Part shown: piece after piece, positions 1-11,875 of the stretch
Layout of the letters: each line of letters starts with the position of its first letter
Position numbering within the stretch: position 1 is the first letter of the stretch
NCBI RefSeq assembly: GCF_008801575.1
Contig: NZ_VZPL01000039.1
Location: 1 to 43,354, forward strand
Direction: 5' to 3'
Source: Xanthomonas cissicola
GTDB lineage: Bacteria > Pseudomonadota > Gammaproteobacteria > Xanthomonadales > Xanthomonadaceae
DNA length: 43,354 bases
Translations under genes and position numbers: made by a program
Notes under the pieces: generated by a model
The model's database searches: none
Told to the model about the DNA's origin: nothing
Seen by the model: only the letters and a program-made list of their open reading frames with translations

Positions 1-214
1 AACGGTTCATGCGTGTGTAGACCGTATGCCAGTTGCCAAAGCGCTTGGGTAGGCCGCGCCATTTGCAGCCATGCTCGGCAACGTAAAGGATGGCGTTGAC
101 CACTTGCAGGTTGGTCATGCTGACATTGCCGCGCTGCGCCGGCAGGCAGTGTTCGATCAGAGAAAATTGTGCTGGCGTGATCTCCATGCCCAATAGTTTA
201 ATCGCTCGGGCCAT
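1..214 (-). CDS. IS5-like transposase, N-terminal fragment
   Basis: The first 71 codons of a transposase are present; the rest lies outside the window. The frame opens at ATG 214 with an in-frame ATG at 187, giving [16 protein letters not shown] at the second start. The stretch [20 protein letters not shown] is the N-terminal block of IS5/IS4-type DDE transposases, where a C-K/Q-W-R-x-L-P pattern is usual. The DDE residues are not in the window. The gene reads away from hutI. Without the remainder I cannot say whether the transposase is intact. Confidence 0.75.
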   Translation of the reverse strand, partial: MARAIKLLGMEITPAQFSLIEHCLPAQRGNVSMTNLQVVNAILYVAEHGCKWRGLPKRFGNWHTVYTRMNR

Positions 215-229
215 TAGTGTTAACAGGCC
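1..229 (-). mobile_element. Insertion sequence, 5' part (IS5-like)
   Basis: This is the transposase-start end of an insertion sequence running off the left edge. The terminal sequence on the minus strand begins GGCCTGTTAACACTA, a typical IS terminus, and a transposase reading frame starts 15 bases inside it. Immediately to the right the hutI frame resumes at the tyrosine codon at 231, so the IS/host junction lies at about 228-230. The CTA at 230-232 could be part of the target duplication, but the other end is not visible. The family assignment (IS5-like) comes from the N-terminal transposase sequence and is tentative. Confidence 0.8.
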
Positions 230-230
230 C

Positions 231-575
231 TACTTCACCCGCGATACCCAGCTGCCACCGATCGCCGCGCTGCGCACGGCCGGCGTGCCGCTGGCGCTGG
301 CCACCGACTGCAACCCGGGCACCTCGCCACTGACCAGCCCGCTGCTGGCGATGAACATGGCGGCGACGTTGTTCCGCATGACCGTGAACGAATGCATCGC
401 CGGGTTCACCCGCGAGGCTGCACGTGCGCTTGGGCGCAGCGAGCGCCTGGGCCAGCTGCGCGCCGGCATGGACTGCGACCTGGCGATCTGGAACATCGAT
501 GCGCCGGCCGATCTGGTCTATCGCATGGGCTTCAATCCTCTTCATGCCCGCGTGTGGCGCGGGCATCCGTGCTGA
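231..575 (+). pseudogene. hutI: Imidazolonepropionase HutI, 3' fragment truncated by IS
   Basis: Only the last 114 codons of hutI remain, beginning at Tyr-Phe-Thr-Arg-Asp just after the IS terminus; a complete HutI is about 400 residues. The fragment keeps the C-terminal amidohydrolase region: [10 protein letters not shown], which carries the conserved late aspartate of the family, and the closing [13 protein letters not shown]. HutI hydrolyses 4-imidazolone-5-propionate to N-formimidoyl-L-glutamate, step three of histidine breakdown. The N-terminal metal-binding half is missing, so this copy cannot be functional unless it is provided elsewhere. The frame shows no later lesion, which suggests a recent insertion. 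It ends 13 bases before hutH, consistent with one hut transcription unit. Confidence 0.9.
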
Positions 576-588
576 ATCCGGAGTCGTC

Positions 589-2130
589 ATGAGTGTTTCT
601 ATTGTCTTGCAACCCGGCCAGGTCACGCTGGCGCAATGGCGTGCGCTGTATCGCGGTGCCGAAGTCGCGTTGGACGATGCATGTGCTGCTGCGGTGCTGC
701 GCAGCGCGCAAACGGTGGAGGCCATCGTGGCGCGTGGCGAGCCGGTGTATGGCGTCAACACCGGCTTCGGCAAGCTGGCCAGCGTGCGTATCGAGCGCGA
801 GGATCTCCAGGCCCTGCAGCGCAATATCGTGCTCTCGCATGCGGCAGGCGTGGGCGAGCCCACGCCGGTGCCGGTGGTACGGCTGATGATGGCACTCAAG
901 CTCACCAGCCTGGCCCAGGGCGCGTCCGGCATGCAGCCGGACACGCTGGCACTGCTGGACGCGATGCTGCGCGCCGGCATCACGCCGGTGGTGCCGTGCC
1001 AGGGCTCGGTGGGCGCTTCCGGCGATCTGGCACCGCTGTCGCATCTGGCTGCGGCGATGATCGGCGTTGGCGAGGCCTTCGTCGGCGCGCAGCGTCTGCC
1101 TGCTGCCGACGCGCTTGCACATGCGCAGCTGCAGCCGCGCGTGCTGGGCGCAAAGGAAGGGTTGGCCCTGCTCAACGGCACCCAGTTTTCCACCGCCTGC
1201 GCCCTGGCCGGTCTGTTCGAGATCGAAACCGTCCTGCAGGCCGCGCTGGTCACCGGTGCGTTGTCGGTGGAAGCGGCCAAGGGCTCGGATACGCCCTTCG
1301 ATGCGCGCATCCATGCGCTGCGCGGGCAGCCTGGACAGATCGCCACTGCCGCAGCGCTGCGCGCCCTGATGGCCGATTCGGCCATCCGCGAATCGCATCG
1401 GCTTGGCGATGTGCGCGTGCAGGACCCGTACTGCCTGCGCTGCCAGCCGCAGGTGATGGGTGCGGCGCTGGATGTGATGCGTCAGGCCGCGCGCACCCTG
1501 GAGATCGAAGCCAATGGCGTGTCCGATAACCCGCTGGTCTTCAGCGATACCGGCGAAGCGCTGTCTGGCGGCAACTTCCACGCCGAGCCGGTCGCCTTTG
1601 CCGCGGACATGCTGGCGATGGCGGTCTGCGAAATCGGCTCGATCAGCGAACGCCGCACCGCGATGCTGGTCGACCCGGCGCTGTCCGGCCTGCCCGCCTT
1701 TCTCACACCGCGCCCGGGCTTGAACTCCGGCTTCATGATTCCGCAGGTGACGGCCGCCGCGCTGGTGTCGGAAAACAAACAGCGCGCGTATCCGGCCAGT
1801 GTCGATTCGATCCCGACCTCGGCCAATCAGGAAGATCACGTCTCGATGGCTGCGCACGGTGCGCGCCGGTTGCTGGCGATGGCCGAGAACGCCGCGCACG
1901 TGATCGGCATCGAGCTGCTGGCTGCCGTGCAAGGCTGCGACTTCCATGCGCCACTGCGCTCCAGCACTGCGCTGGAAGCAGCACGTGCCCTGTTGCGCGC
2001 ACAGGTGCCCACGTTGCAGGACGACCGCTATTTCCATCCGGATATGCTGGCTGCCACGGCGTTGGTGCGCTCGGGCGCGCTGGCGCAGACAGTGGCGATC
2101 CCGTTGCCGGGTGTGGAGCAGGACGTATGA
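589..2130 (+). CDS. hutH: Histidine ammonia-lyase
   Basis: HutH deaminates L-histidine to trans-urocanate, the first step of histidine catabolism, in the cytoplasm. The 513-residue product has the family's usual length. The tripeptide that cyclises into the MIO electrophile is Ala143-Ser144-Gly145, inside [14 protein letters not shown]. Other family blocks are [10 protein letters not shown] near residue 54 and NEED-type residues near the C-terminus ([10 protein letters not shown]). The start is ATG 589, 13 bases after the hutI stop, because the protein then opens [14 protein letters not shown] as in other HutH; the longer upstream reading frame is a shadow of hutI. hutG follows after 181 bases on the same strand. 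Confidence 0.97.
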   Translation: MSVSIVLQPGQVTLAQWRALYRGAEVALDDACAAAVLRSAQTVEAIVARGEPVYGVNTGFGKLASVRIEREDLQALQRNIVLSHAAGVGEPTPVPVVRLMMALKLTSLAQGASGMQPDTLALLDAMLRAGITPVVPCQGSVGASGDLAPLSHLAAAMIGVGEAFVGAQRLPAADALAHAQLQPRVLGAKEGLALLNGTQFSTACALAGLFEIETVLQAALVTGALSVEAAKGSDTPFDARIHALRGQPGQIATAAALRALMADSAIRESHRLGDVRVQDPYCLRCQPQVMGAALDVMRQAARTLEIEANGVSDNPLVFSDTGEALSGGNFHAEPVAFAADMLAMAVCEIGSISERRTAMLVDPALSGLPAFLTPRPGLNSGFMIPQVTAAALVSENKQRAYPASVDSIPTSANQEDHVSMAAHGARRLLAMAENAAHVIGIELLAAVQGCDFHAPLRSSTALEAARALLRAQVPTLQDDRYFHPDMLAATALVRSGALAQTVAIPLPGVEQDV

Positions 2131-2311
2131 GTGGGCAGCGCTTATGCAGCGAATCGATACCTGCATCGTCGCGGTCGCAACTGCGGTCTTTCGCTGTCTC
2201 CCCAAGCACACGCACTTGCGATGACGCCGCGCCGTGCACGCGACGCATCCGCAACGCACAGCTGCGCAACGTATGCCGCACGCTCGCAGCACGCGTACAT
2301 GGAGCGCAGCG

Positions 2312-3169
2312 ATGAACGCCCTGCCCGACTGGCTGGAACTGCACCGCGGCGACGCGCCGTTGATCATCAGTTTTCCGCATACCGGCACCGATTTACCGGA
2401 GGACGTGGCCGACCAGTTCGTGTCGCCGTGGCTGGCGCGCCGCGATACCGATTGGTGGGTACACCAGCTTTACGACTTCGCACAGTCGCTGGGCGCCACC
2501 ACGCTGCGGACTGCCATCTCGCGCTCGGTCATCGACGTCAATCGCGACCCGAGCGGGGCTTCGCTGTATCCGGGCCAGAACACCACCGGTCTGTGCCCGC
2601 TCACCACCTTCGACAATCAGCCGCTGTATGCAGATGGTGCGGCACCGGATCAGGCGCAGATCGCGTTGCGTCGCACGCGCTGGTTCGACCCGTACCATGC
2701 CGCGCTTGCCGGAGAAATCGCGCGCCTGCGCGCGCGGCACGCGAAGATCGTGGTCTACGACGCGCATTCGATCCGCTCGTTCATCCCGCATCTGTTCGAT
2801 GGCGAATTGCCGCAATTCAACATCGGCAGCAACGAGGACCGCAGTTGCGACCGACGCCTGGTCGATGCGGTGGAGAGCCTGTGCCGCAGCAGCGGCTCCA
2901 GCACGGTGCGCAACGGCCGTTTCAAGGGCGGCTGGATCACCCGCCACTACGCGCAGCCCGAGCACGGCGTGCACACCTTGCAGATGGAACTGGCCTGCCG
3001 CGGCTACATGCGCGAACCCGACAGCCTCACTCCCGACAACTGGCCAACGCCGTGGCAGCCGGTACACGCCGTCGCGCTGCGCGCGGTACTGCGCCACGTG
3101 CTGCAGGCCTGCCTGCACTTCGCCAACGCGCCCTCTTCCGACACCGCGCCGCCTGCGGCCAACCGCTGA
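2312..3169 (+). CDS. hutG: N-formylglutamate deformylase
   Basis: HutG hydrolyses N-formyl-L-glutamate to glutamate and formate, the last step of the five-step histidine pathway used by Pseudomonas and Xanthomonas. The 285-residue product belongs to the N-formylglutamate amidohydrolase family. The sequence shows FPHTGTD near residue 18, DVNRDPSG in the first third, and DAHSIRS in the middle, whose Asp and His are likely metal ligands. ATG 2312 was chosen because GGAG at 2301-2304 sits seven bases upstream. An earlier in-frame ATG at 2234 lacks family similarity. The presence of hutG implies a route through N-formylglutamate that needs formiminoglutamate deiminase (hutF), which is not in the window. 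Confidence 0.95.
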   Translation: MNALPDWLELHRGDAPLIISFPHTGTDLPEDVADQFVSPWLARRDTDWWVHQLYDFAQSLGATTLRTAISRSVIDVNRDPSGASLYPGQNTTGLCPLTTFDNQPLYADGAAPDQAQIALRRTRWFDPYHAALAGEIARLRARHAKIVVYDAHSIRSFIPHLFDGELPQFNIGSNEDRSCDRRLVDAVESLCRSSGSSTVRNGRFKGGWITRHYAQPEHGVHTLQMELACRGYMREPDSLTPDNWPTPWQPVHAVALRAVLRHVLQACLHFANAPSSDTAPPAANR

Positions 3170-3185
3170 TTGCAAGGAACCCGGC

Positions 3186-4853
<1,668 letters not shown>

Positions 4854-5118
4854 CCCAGCCGAACAGCGCGCTTGGGGGCACCGCTGCAGCGTCCGGGCCG
4901 CTCCCGCGCGCAGCCCCCTCTTCGTGCATTCCCTTACCCCGCAGTGGCGTGCTGTCGGGCCTCTTCGGGGTGCCATTCGCCACCTCGAATCCTGTGCGCC
5001 GGCAACATGTCGTTGCCGTGCCTGAGCACGACGTCCCGAATCAGGGCATGCGCCAAGGATCAGCCTCAAGTCTGCGCGTTGCAGGCCGACAAGATATGCA
5101 ACGTTTCGAGGAATCCCC

Positions 5119-5847
5119 ATGGGCATCCTGATCTACCTGGTGCCTGCATTCGCACTCTGGGCGCTGATCGCTACCGGGCTGGCGTTCGTACGTGGCCGCC
5201 AGCTGCGTGCCGAATCCGGCGAGCTTGCCAGCACGCAGGACAGCCTTGGCCGCTATCAGGCGGCGCTGTCGCAACTGAAGGCGCGTGCGGCGGCCACCAC
5301 GCTGGAACTGGAATCGCTGCAGCGTAGCTATGCCGTGCTCAAGCAATCGCTGGAACAGCATGAGCAGAACGCCTCCGAGCAGCAGGCGGCCGCTGCCGGC
5401 CAGGTGATTCCCATGGTGTTGGTGCAGCGGCTGGATATCGCCAGCGAGATCGGCACGCTGTTCGCGCATGTGGCGCGCGTGGCACGTAGCCTGCGTCGCT
5501 ACAGCGCCTACAGCCGCGGCCACAACGCCCCCGAGCCGACCACCGCGCGCTACGACCTGCACTGGCTTGCCGATTGCCTGCACAGTTTCGATCAGATCGG
5601 TCACGCACTGGTGCGTGGCAATGTCGCTGCACTGATCACGGCCTGCCAGGATCTGTTGTCGATGTACGAGCATTACCTGAAGGATGGCTCCGGCTACAAC
5701 AGCCGCGACACCTTCCAGCGCCTGAGCAACGATGTGCCGCTGTCCGAGGCCACCGATGCGATCCGCTCGATCATCGTCAAGGCGACGCTGGCACAGGATG
5801 TGCGCGATGCGGTGCAGGACGATGAGGTGGCGGCGAACGTCGGATGA
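5119..5847 (+). CDS. Hypothetical membrane-anchored coiled-coil protein
   Basis: I do not recognise a family. The 242-residue product begins with one hydrophobic segment (about residues 3-23, IYLVPAFALWALIATGLAF) followed by RGR, consistent with a single inner-membrane anchor. Residues about 30-92 are rich in Ala, Leu, Gln and Glu with heptad-like spacing and probably form a coiled coil. The C-terminal half looks like a helical soluble domain. ATG 5119 is supported by GAGGAA at 5109-5114. It lies 265 bases after hutU and is probably a separate transcription unit. The stop codon TGA (5845-5847) merges with the first unit of a heptamer repeat. Function is unknown. Confidence 0.75.
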   Translation: MGILIYLVPAFALWALIATGLAFVRGRQLRAESGELASTQDSLGRYQAALSQLKARAAATTLELESLQRSYAVLKQSLEQHEQNASEQQAAAAGQVIPMVLVQRLDIASEIGTLFAHVARVARSLRRYSAYSRGHNAPEPTTARYDLHWLADCLHSFDQIGHALVRGNVAALITACQDLLSMYEHYLKDGSGYNSRDTFQRLSNDVPLSEATDAIRSIIVKATLAQDVRDAVQDDEVAANVG

Positions 5848-5951
5848 TTCGGGATTCGGGATTCGGGATTCGGGATTCGGGATTCGGGAATCGGGAATCG
5901 GGAATCGGGAATCGGGAATCGGGAATCGGGAATCGGGAATCGGGAATCGGG
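5847..5951 (+). repeat. Heptamer tandem repeat, 6 x ATTCGGG then 9 x AATCGGG
   Basis: Fifteen perfect 7-base units span exactly 105 bases. The first six are ATTCGGG and the next nine AATCGGG, a single-base variant that changes once and does not mix. The array starts on the last base of the preceding gene's stop codon. The plus strand has evenly spaced GGG triplets with 4-base spacers, which satisfies the usual G-quadruplex pattern many times over. Such arrays usually vary in copy number between strains. The junction of the two unit types recurs once as a minimal copy at 24390-24404. Confidence 0.97.
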
Positions 5952-6048
5952 AAAGCGTGCGGCCCGATGCGTCATGTGGGCCAGCGCTGGGCGCATCAGC
6001 GTTGTCTTGCCGAGGTAGCCGAGCGCTTACCCCGCGATTTTCTTCAGC

Positions 6049-6080
6049 GAAAAAGCGCACCGCTTGCGGTGCGCTTTTTC
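6049..6080. terminator. Strong bidirectional rho-independent terminator
   Basis: A perfect 15-base-pair inverted repeat (6049-6063 with 6066-6080) is separated by only two bases. The arms begin GAAAAAGC and end GCTTTTTC, so both strands carry a GC stem followed by a T-run. It lies between the plus-strand gene ending at 5847 and the minus-strand dehydrogenase ending at 6272, and can serve both. The remaining 6081-6271 shows no gene that I can support. Confidence 0.9.
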
Positions 6081-6271
6081 ATGCTTCAACGTTCCTGAGC
6101 CCCTGACGAATGATGCGATCCATCGTTAGCTGTCGGCGGAGGACTCGCGCCCAAAATCAAAATGTCTGTCTGCATTGGCACACTCCGATTCCAGACACGG
6201 GCCACGTGGCATGGCGCCTACGCAGGCGTTTGCGTGCCCGCTTTAGCAGCCGATCTCGCTCGTCTCCGAAA

Positions 6272-8740
6272 TCACTGCGCTTTCTGCGGTAACGCGTAGG
6301 CGATCAACGCATCGCCTGCCGGTGTCTCCATGAAGTGGTGCCCGCCGGCCATGATGACCAGATACTCGCGGCCACCGTATTCGTACACCATCGGGTTGGC
6401 CTGGCCGCCGGCCGGCAACTTGGCATGCCACAGCTCCTTGCCGGTGGCCAGATCGATCGCGCGGATCAGGTCGTCGGTGGCGGCGGCAATGAAGATCAAA
6501 CCGCTTGCCGTCACCACCGCGCCACCATTGTTCGGTATACCGATTTCGATCGGGAGGCCGGAACGGATGCCGAACGGGCCATTGCCGCGCGCACTGCCGA
6601 AGGGGCGGTCCCACAGGGTCTTGCCACTGGCCAGATCGATGGCGCGGATGCCGCCGTACGGCGGTTCCTTGCACAGCAACTTGGTGAACGGCAGACGCCA
6701 GCCGGCATTGACGTTGATTGCATACGGCGTGCCGGTCTGCGGGTCGCCTGCGCCTTCCGCGCCGCCGGCATCGCCACGCACTTCATCGCGCGGTGCCCAG
6801 CCCAGCTTGTCGGCCTTGGCGCGCGGCACCAGCAGGTTGTAGTTGGGCATGTCGTTGTAGTTGGCCACGATCACACCGCGGTGCGGATCCACCGCCACGC
6901 TGCCCCAATCCGAACCGCCGTTATAACCGGGGTACTCGATCGAATGCCGGTCCGCTTCCGGCGGCGTGTAAATGCCCTTGTAACTGGCCTTGCGAAACTG
7001 GATCCGGCAAACCAGCTGGTCGATCGGAGTCATGCCCCACATGTCGCGCTCGCTCAGGTCCGGCTTGCGCAGCGTGTGATACAGCGAGAACGGCTGCGTC
7101 TTGGCACGCACCTGCGGCTCCACGCCACCGCCTGGCACCGTACGCTCTTCCACGCCCACCAGCGGCTTGCCGGTACGCCGATCCAGCACGTACAGCTCGC
7201 CCTGCTTGCTCGGCAACAGCACCGCCGGCACGTTGACGCCGTCCTTGGGGAAGTCGATCAGGCTCGGCTGCGAGGCCAGGTCGTAATCCCAGGCATCGAT
7301 GTGCGTGGTCTGGAAATTCCACACCGGCTTGCCGGTGGTGACATCCAGCGCCACCAGCGAGGTCGCATAACGGTTCTCCTGCGGCGTGCGCGAGCTGCTC
7401 CAGTAATCGGCGGTGGAATTGCCCATCAGCAGATACACGTAGCCCAACTGCTCATCGGCTGCGGCGGTGGTCCACATATTGGGCGTGCCGCGCGTCCAGC
7501 TCTGGCCTGGCGGCGGTGCGCCGTTCCATTCCGGATGCGTCATGTCCCAGGCCCAGCGCAACTTGCCGGTCACCGCATCGAAACCTTCGATCACACCGGA
7601 GGGCTCGTAACGCTTCTGCCCGTCGAGCACCTGATGCCCGGTGACCACCACGCCGCGCACGATGGCCGGCGGCGAATTGATCGACACATAGCCAGGCGGC
7701 GTCTCGCCCATACCGACGGTGATATCCACCTGACCGTTGCTGCCGAAATCCGGGCACGGCGTGCCGCTGCGTGCGTCCAGCGCAATCAAGCGCCCGTCGA
7801 GCGTGCCTTCGATCACGCGCGTGCGGCATAGCGCTGCCGTTGCTCCAGCATCCGCAACGTTGGCAGCCGCCGGTACTTCGTAATACGAGACGCCACGGCA
7901 TGCCGCCGTGTACGGGATCGCCTCGTCCTTGACCTTGGGATCGTAGCGCCAGCGCTGCTTGCCGCTGGCGGCATCCAGCGCTATCACCTGGTTGCGCGCA
8001 GTGCACAGATACAGGCTGTCGCCCACCTTCAGCGGCGTGGTTTCCGCACCCCAGCGCTTGTTCGGCAAATCGCCGGTGTGGAAAAGCCAGGCTTGCTGCA
8101 GCTGCGCCACATTGTCGCGATTGATCTGCTGCAGCGGCGAATAGCGTTGGCCGGCCTGGCTGCGTCCGTACGCGGCCCAATCGCCGTCGGCAGGTGCATT
8201 CGCTGGCTGCGCGCCGGACGCCGCAACCGGGGCGGATGTGTCGGGGGTGACCAGGCCACCGAGCACGCCTGCCGCATGCGCCAGCGCGCCATCGGCTTCA
8301 GTCACGCCATGCGGCATGAACGCCAATGCGAACGCCACCACAAATACCACCGCCAGCGCACCGGCCAGGCTGCGCGATACCGTGCGCGACACGGGGCGCT
8401 GCAATTTCGGCAATAGCAAGGCGAGCACCAATGCCAGGCCGACAATCAGGCCCAGACGCGGCACCCAGCGCCAGTAATCGCTGCCTGATTCCCACCACGT
8501 CCACAGCAACGAAACCGCCACCACGCCGGCAAACCACCAGGCGCCCGCATTGCGGCCACGAAACAGCAGCACGCCGGCAACGAGCATCGCCGCACCGGCC
8601 GGTGCGTAATACCAGGAGCCGCCCAACGCAGCCAGCCACACGCCACCGGCAAGCAGCACCGCGCCCAGTAGTGCAATCACGCCTCCCAAGGTCGCCAGCG
8701 CCCAATGGCCGCGACCGGAAGGACGATCCAGAATCGTCAT
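6272..8740 (-). CDS. gcd: Membrane-bound PQQ-dependent dehydrogenase, glucose type
   Basis: This is a quinoprotein dehydrogenase of the membrane glucose/quinate/shikimate family; it oxidises its substrate in the periplasm and passes electrons to ubiquinone. The 822-residue product has about five membrane helices in residues 14-145, then a periplasmic linker and an eight-bladed PQQ propeller starting at DWAAYGRSQAGQRYSP. Repeated tryptophan-docking-like blade motifs are visible (for example GKQRWRYDPK and GKTLWDRPFG). DAWDYDLASQP is the region that carries the catalytic aspartate in Gcd. ATG 8740 is chosen because GAGGAA lies just upstream and the anchor then starts at once. Glucose is the most likely substrate; quinate dehydrogenase (QuiA) cannot be excluded. 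Confidence 0.9.
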   Translation of the reverse strand: MTILDRPSGRGHWALATLGGVIALLGAVLLAGGVWLAALGGSWYYAPAGAAMLVAGVLLFRGRNAGAWWFAGVVAVSLLWTWWESGSDYWRWVPRLGLIVGLALVLALLLPKLQRPVSRTVSRSLAGALAVVFVVAFALAFMPHGVTEADGALAHAAGVLGGLVTPDTSAPVAASGAQPANAPADGDWAAYGRSQAGQRYSPLQQINRDNVAQLQQAWLFHTGDLPNKRWGAETTPLKVGDSLYLCTARNQVIALDAASGKQRWRYDPKVKDEAIPYTAACRGVSYYEVPAAANVADAGATAALCRTRVIEGTLDGRLIALDARSGTPCPDFGSNGQVDITVGMGETPPGYVSINSPPAIVRGVVVTGHQVLDGQKRYEPSGVIEGFDAVTGKLRWAWDMTHPEWNGAPPPGQSWTRGTPNMWTTAAADEQLGYVYLLMGNSTADYWSSSRTPQENRYATSLVALDVTTGKPVWNFQTTHIDAWDYDLASQPSLIDFPKDGVNVPAVLLPSKQGELYVLDRRTGKPLVGVEERTVPGGGVEPQVRAKTQPFSLYHTLRKPDLSERDMWGMTPIDQLVCRIQFRKASYKGIYTPPEADRHSIEYPGYNGGSDWGSVAVDPHRGVIVANYNDMPNYNLLVPRAKADKLGWAPRDEVRGDAGGAEGAGDPQTGTPYAINVNAGWRLPFTKLLCKEPPYGGIRAIDLASGKTLWDRPFGSARGNGPFGIRSGLPIEIGIPNNGGAVVTASGLIFIAAATDDLIRAIDLATGKELWHAKLPAGGQANPMVYEYGGREYLVIMAGGHHFMETPAGDALIAYALPQKAQ

Positions 8741-8910
8741 CCGTTGTTCCTCTTCGACTCGGCGGCGACGCAACGCCGCCGCACCGCCAACAACCTTCGA
8801 CCCGTGTCAGTGAAAGAGTCGCGATCTTTGCGGCGAACGCATGAAGACACTGCGTTGCAGATGTCAGCGCCCGCCATAAAGCGTGGCGATCCAAAAAACT
8901 TCGCGCAATA

Positions 8911-8935
8911 AAAAACGCCGGTTTTCACCGGCGTT
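8911..8935 (-). terminator. Rho-independent terminator of gyrA
   Basis: On the minus strand a 9-base-pair stem (8927-8935 with 8914-8922, arm AACGCCGGT) with a 4-base loop is followed by a run of T (plus-strand A-run 8911-8915). It lies 31 bases past the gyrA stop. Confidence 0.88.
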
Positions 8936-8966
8936 GTTGGTCAACTGTGTCGCGTTAGCGCTGCAA

Positions 8967-11666
8967 TCACGCGTCGGCCGGCGGCGTTTCGCTCACGCTT
9001 GCGCTTGCTTCGTCCACTCCCTCATCCACTTCATCCAGCGATGCATCCAGGCGTTCAACCGCCTGCAACTTTTCGCCCTTGGACAAACGGATCAACGTGA
9101 CGCCCTGCGTGTTACGACCGACGCGCGAGATCTCCGAACCACGCGTGCGCACCAGCGTGCCGCCATCGGAAATCAACAGCACTTCGTCGGTGGCGCCCAG
9201 CAGCACCGCACGCACCAGTTTGCCGTTGCGCTCGGTGGTCTGGATCCCGATCACGCCCTGGGTGCCACGCCCCTTGCGCGGGTATTCGGTCAGCGGGGTG
9301 CGCTTGCCGTAGCCGTTCTCGGTGGCCGTCAAAATGTAGGCCACGTTACCGTCGTCGGCGACCTCGATCACGGCAGACTCGCCGCCATCGGTGGCTTCCA
9401 CCACATCATCGACCTCGTCGCCTTCGATCTCTTCTTCGACACCGCCAGCACGCTCGGCCACGATCAGGCTGACCACTTCCTCGCCCTTGGTCAGACGGAT
9501 ACCGCGCACACCGGTGGCGGTACGGCCCATCGAACGCACGGTGGATTCGCCAAAGCGCACGGTCTTGCCGTTGGAAGCGAACAGCAGCACGTCGCGGTCG
9601 CCATCGGTCAAGGCCACACCGACCAGCGCATCGCCTTCGTCCAGGTTGATGGCGATCTTGCCGCGCGCCAATCGGAAGGCGAATTCGCTCAACGGCGTCT
9701 TCTTGACCGTGCCGTTGCGCGTGGCGAAGAACACGTAGCGGTTGTCGGCGTATTCGCGCACCGGCAGCACGGCCTGCACGCGCTCGCCCGATTCCAGCGG
9801 AATCCAGTTGATGATCGGCCTGCCACGCGCATTGGAGCCGGCTTCCGGCAACTGATGCACCGGCAGCCAGAACACCTTGCCGCTGCTGGTGAAGGTCAGC
9901 AGCGTATCGTGCGTGTTGACCAGCCACAGCTGGTCGATGAAATCTTCTTCCTTGGTCGCTGCGGCAGAGCGGCCACGGCCACCACGGCGCTGCGCGCGAT
10001 ACGCGCTCACCGGCTGGCGCTTGGCATACCCGGCATGCGACAGCGTCACCACCACGTCTTCCGGCGCGATCAGATCCAGAATGTCCAGATCTTCTTCGCT
10101 GTGACGGATCTCGGTGCGGCGTTCATCGCCGTATTCTTCGCGGATATTGATCAACTCGTCGCGGATCACCTGCAGCAGCACATCCGGGTTTTCCAGGATG
10201 CGGATCAGGCCTTCGATGACGCCGAGCAATTGCTTGTACTCGTCGGTCAGCTTTTCCTGTTCCAGGCCGGTCAGACGATGCAGACGCATTTCCAGGATCT
10301 GCGAAGCCTGCACTTCGCTGAGCTGGTAGAAGCCCTGGATCAGGCCCACGCCCGGCGGCAGATCTTCCGGCTTGGAGGCTTCTGCGCCGGCCGCGCCCAG
10401 CAGCGCACCCACCAGGCCCGGTTGCCAGGTCTTGGCCAGCATGCGCTCGCGCGCTTCCTGCGGGTTGGCCGAGGTCTTGATCAACTCGATCATTTCATCG
10501 ATGTTGGCCAACGCAACGGTCAGGCCTTCCAGCACGTGCGCACGCGCACGCGCCTTGCGCAGTTCGAAAATGGTGCGGCGGGTGACCACCTCGCGGCGGT
10601 GGCGGATGAACGCCTCCAGCATCTGCTTGAGGTTCATCAACTGCGGGCGGCCATCGATCAGCGCCACCATGTTGATGCCGAACACCGCCTCCATCTGGGT
10701 CTGCTGATACAGGTTGTTGAGCACAACCTCGGCAGATTCGCCGCGCTTGACTTCGATGTAGATGCGCATGCCGTCCTTGTCGGACTCATCGCGCAGCTCG
10801 CTGATGCCTTCGAGCTTCTTTTCCTTGACCAGCTCGGCGATCTTCTCGATCAGCCGCGCCTTGTTGACCTGGTACGGGATCTCGGTCACGACGATCGCCT
10901 CGCGACCGTTGTCGGCCACTTCCACATCGGCCTTGGCGCGGATGCGCACACGGCCACGGCCGGTGCGGTAGCCGGCCGCGATGCCGGCGGTACCGTTGAT
11001 GATGCCGGCGGTGGGGAAATCCGGGCCGGGGATGTATTCCATCAGGCCTTCGACATCCAGCTCGGGCGTGTCGATCAGCGCGATGCAGGCATTGATCGCT
11101 TCGGTCAGGTTATGCGGCGGGATATTGGTGGCCATGCCCACCGCGATACCGGCCGAGCCATTGACCAGCAGGCTCGGGAACCGGGTCGGCATGACCGTCG
11201 GCTCCTGTTCCTTCTCGTCGTAGTTGGGCTGGAAGTCGACGGTTTCCTTGTCGATGTCGGCCATCAACTCATGCGCCAGCCGCGACATGCGCGACTCGGT
11301 GTAACGCATCGCCGCGGCGGAGTCGCCGTCGACCGAACCGAAGTTACCCTGACCGTCGACCATCATGTAACGCAGCGAGAACGGCTGCGCCATGCGCACC
11401 AGCGTGTCGTACACCGACTGGTCGCCGTGAGGATGGTATTTACCGATGACGTCGCCGACGATACGCGCCGACTTGAAGTAGGCCTTGTTGCTGTGTGCGC
11501 CCAGCTCGTGCATCGCGTACAGCACGCGCCGGTGCACAGGCTTGAGGCCATCACGGGCATCGGGGAGTGCACGGCCCACGATCACGCTCATGGCGTAATC
11601 GAGATAGCTCTTGCGCATCTCGTCTTCCAGGTTGACCTGGATGATTTCCTTGGCGGTTTCTGCCAT
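8967..11666 (-). CDS. gyrA: DNA gyrase subunit A
   Basis: GyrA is the breakage-reunion subunit of the A2B2 gyrase that introduces negative supercoils. The product has 899 residues. The catalytic tyrosine is Tyr122 in [11 protein letters not shown]. The quinolone-resistance region reads [18 protein letters not shown], so the residue equivalent to E. coli Ser83 is Gln83, while Asp87 is conserved. The C-terminal beta-pinwheel contains the GyrA box QRRGGRG, needed for DNA wrapping. The chain ends in an acidic tail ([14 protein letters not shown]) of the kind that tunes supercoiling in other GyrA. Coding starts at ATG 11666, giving [17 protein letters not shown]. mtnA lies upstream on the same strand, 209 bases away. 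Confidence 0.98.
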   Translation of the reverse strand: MAETAKEIIQVNLEDEMRKSYLDYAMSVIVGRALPDARDGLKPVHRRVLYAMHELGAHSNKAYFKSARIVGDVIGKYHPHGDQSVYDTLVRMAQPFSLRYMMVDGQGNFGSVDGDSAAAMRYTESRMSRLAHELMADIDKETVDFQPNYDEKEQEPTVMPTRFPSLLVNGSAGIAVGMATNIPPHNLTEAINACIALIDTPELDVEGLMEYIPGPDFPTAGIINGTAGIAAGYRTGRGRVRIRAKADVEVADNGREAIVVTEIPYQVNKARLIEKIAELVKEKKLEGISELRDESDKDGMRIYIEVKRGESAEVVLNNLYQQTQMEAVFGINMVALIDGRPQLMNLKQMLEAFIRHRREVVTRRTIFELRKARARAHVLEGLTVALANIDEMIELIKTSANPQEARERMLAKTWQPGLVGALLGAAGAEASKPEDLPPGVGLIQGFYQLSEVQASQILEMRLHRLTGLEQEKLTDEYKQLLGVIEGLIRILENPDVLLQVIRDELINIREEYGDERRTEIRHSEEDLDILDLIAPEDVVVTLSHAGYAKRQPVSAYRAQRRGGRGRSAAATKEEDFIDQLWLVNTHDTLLTFTSSGKVFWLPVHQLPEAGSNARGRPIINWIPLESGERVQAVLPVREYADNRYVFFATRNGTVKKTPLSEFAFRLARGKIAINLDEGDALVGVALTDGDRDVLLFASNGKTVRFGESTVRSMGRTATGVRGIRLTKGEEVVSLIVAERAGGVEEEIEGDEVDDVVEATDGGESAVIEVADDGNVAYILTATENGYGKRTPLTEYPRKGRGTQGVIGIQTTERNGKLVRAVLLGATDEVLLISDGGTLVRTRGSEISRVGRNTQGVTLIRLSKGEKLQAVERLDASLDEVDEGVDEASASVSETPPADA

Positions 11667-11875
11667 TCGGGTTCCGTAAGTGAGGTGGCGGGCGAGCCGG
11701 AAAGCCGCGTCGGGAGCGCCCTTGCATCAGGCTGCCGACCCCACGCTCCCGCCGATCGATTCAAGCGCCGGATTGTACCACGGCAGGGCATCCCGACGCC
11801 TCCGCTTTACCAGCCAGAAACAAGCACTTGCAGGGAGTTTGGGCGGCGTTGGAAGCCGGGCTGCCGGCCCCGGGC

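Noticed and set aside
532..2388. A 618-codon open frame on the minus strand opposite hutH
   Set aside because: Antisense of hutH, with a composition typical of shadow frames in high-G+C DNA and no ribosome binding site.
5847..5951. Heptamer array considered as a CRISPR array
   Set aside because: Units are 7 bases with no spacers and no cas genes are near; it is a simple tandem repeat.
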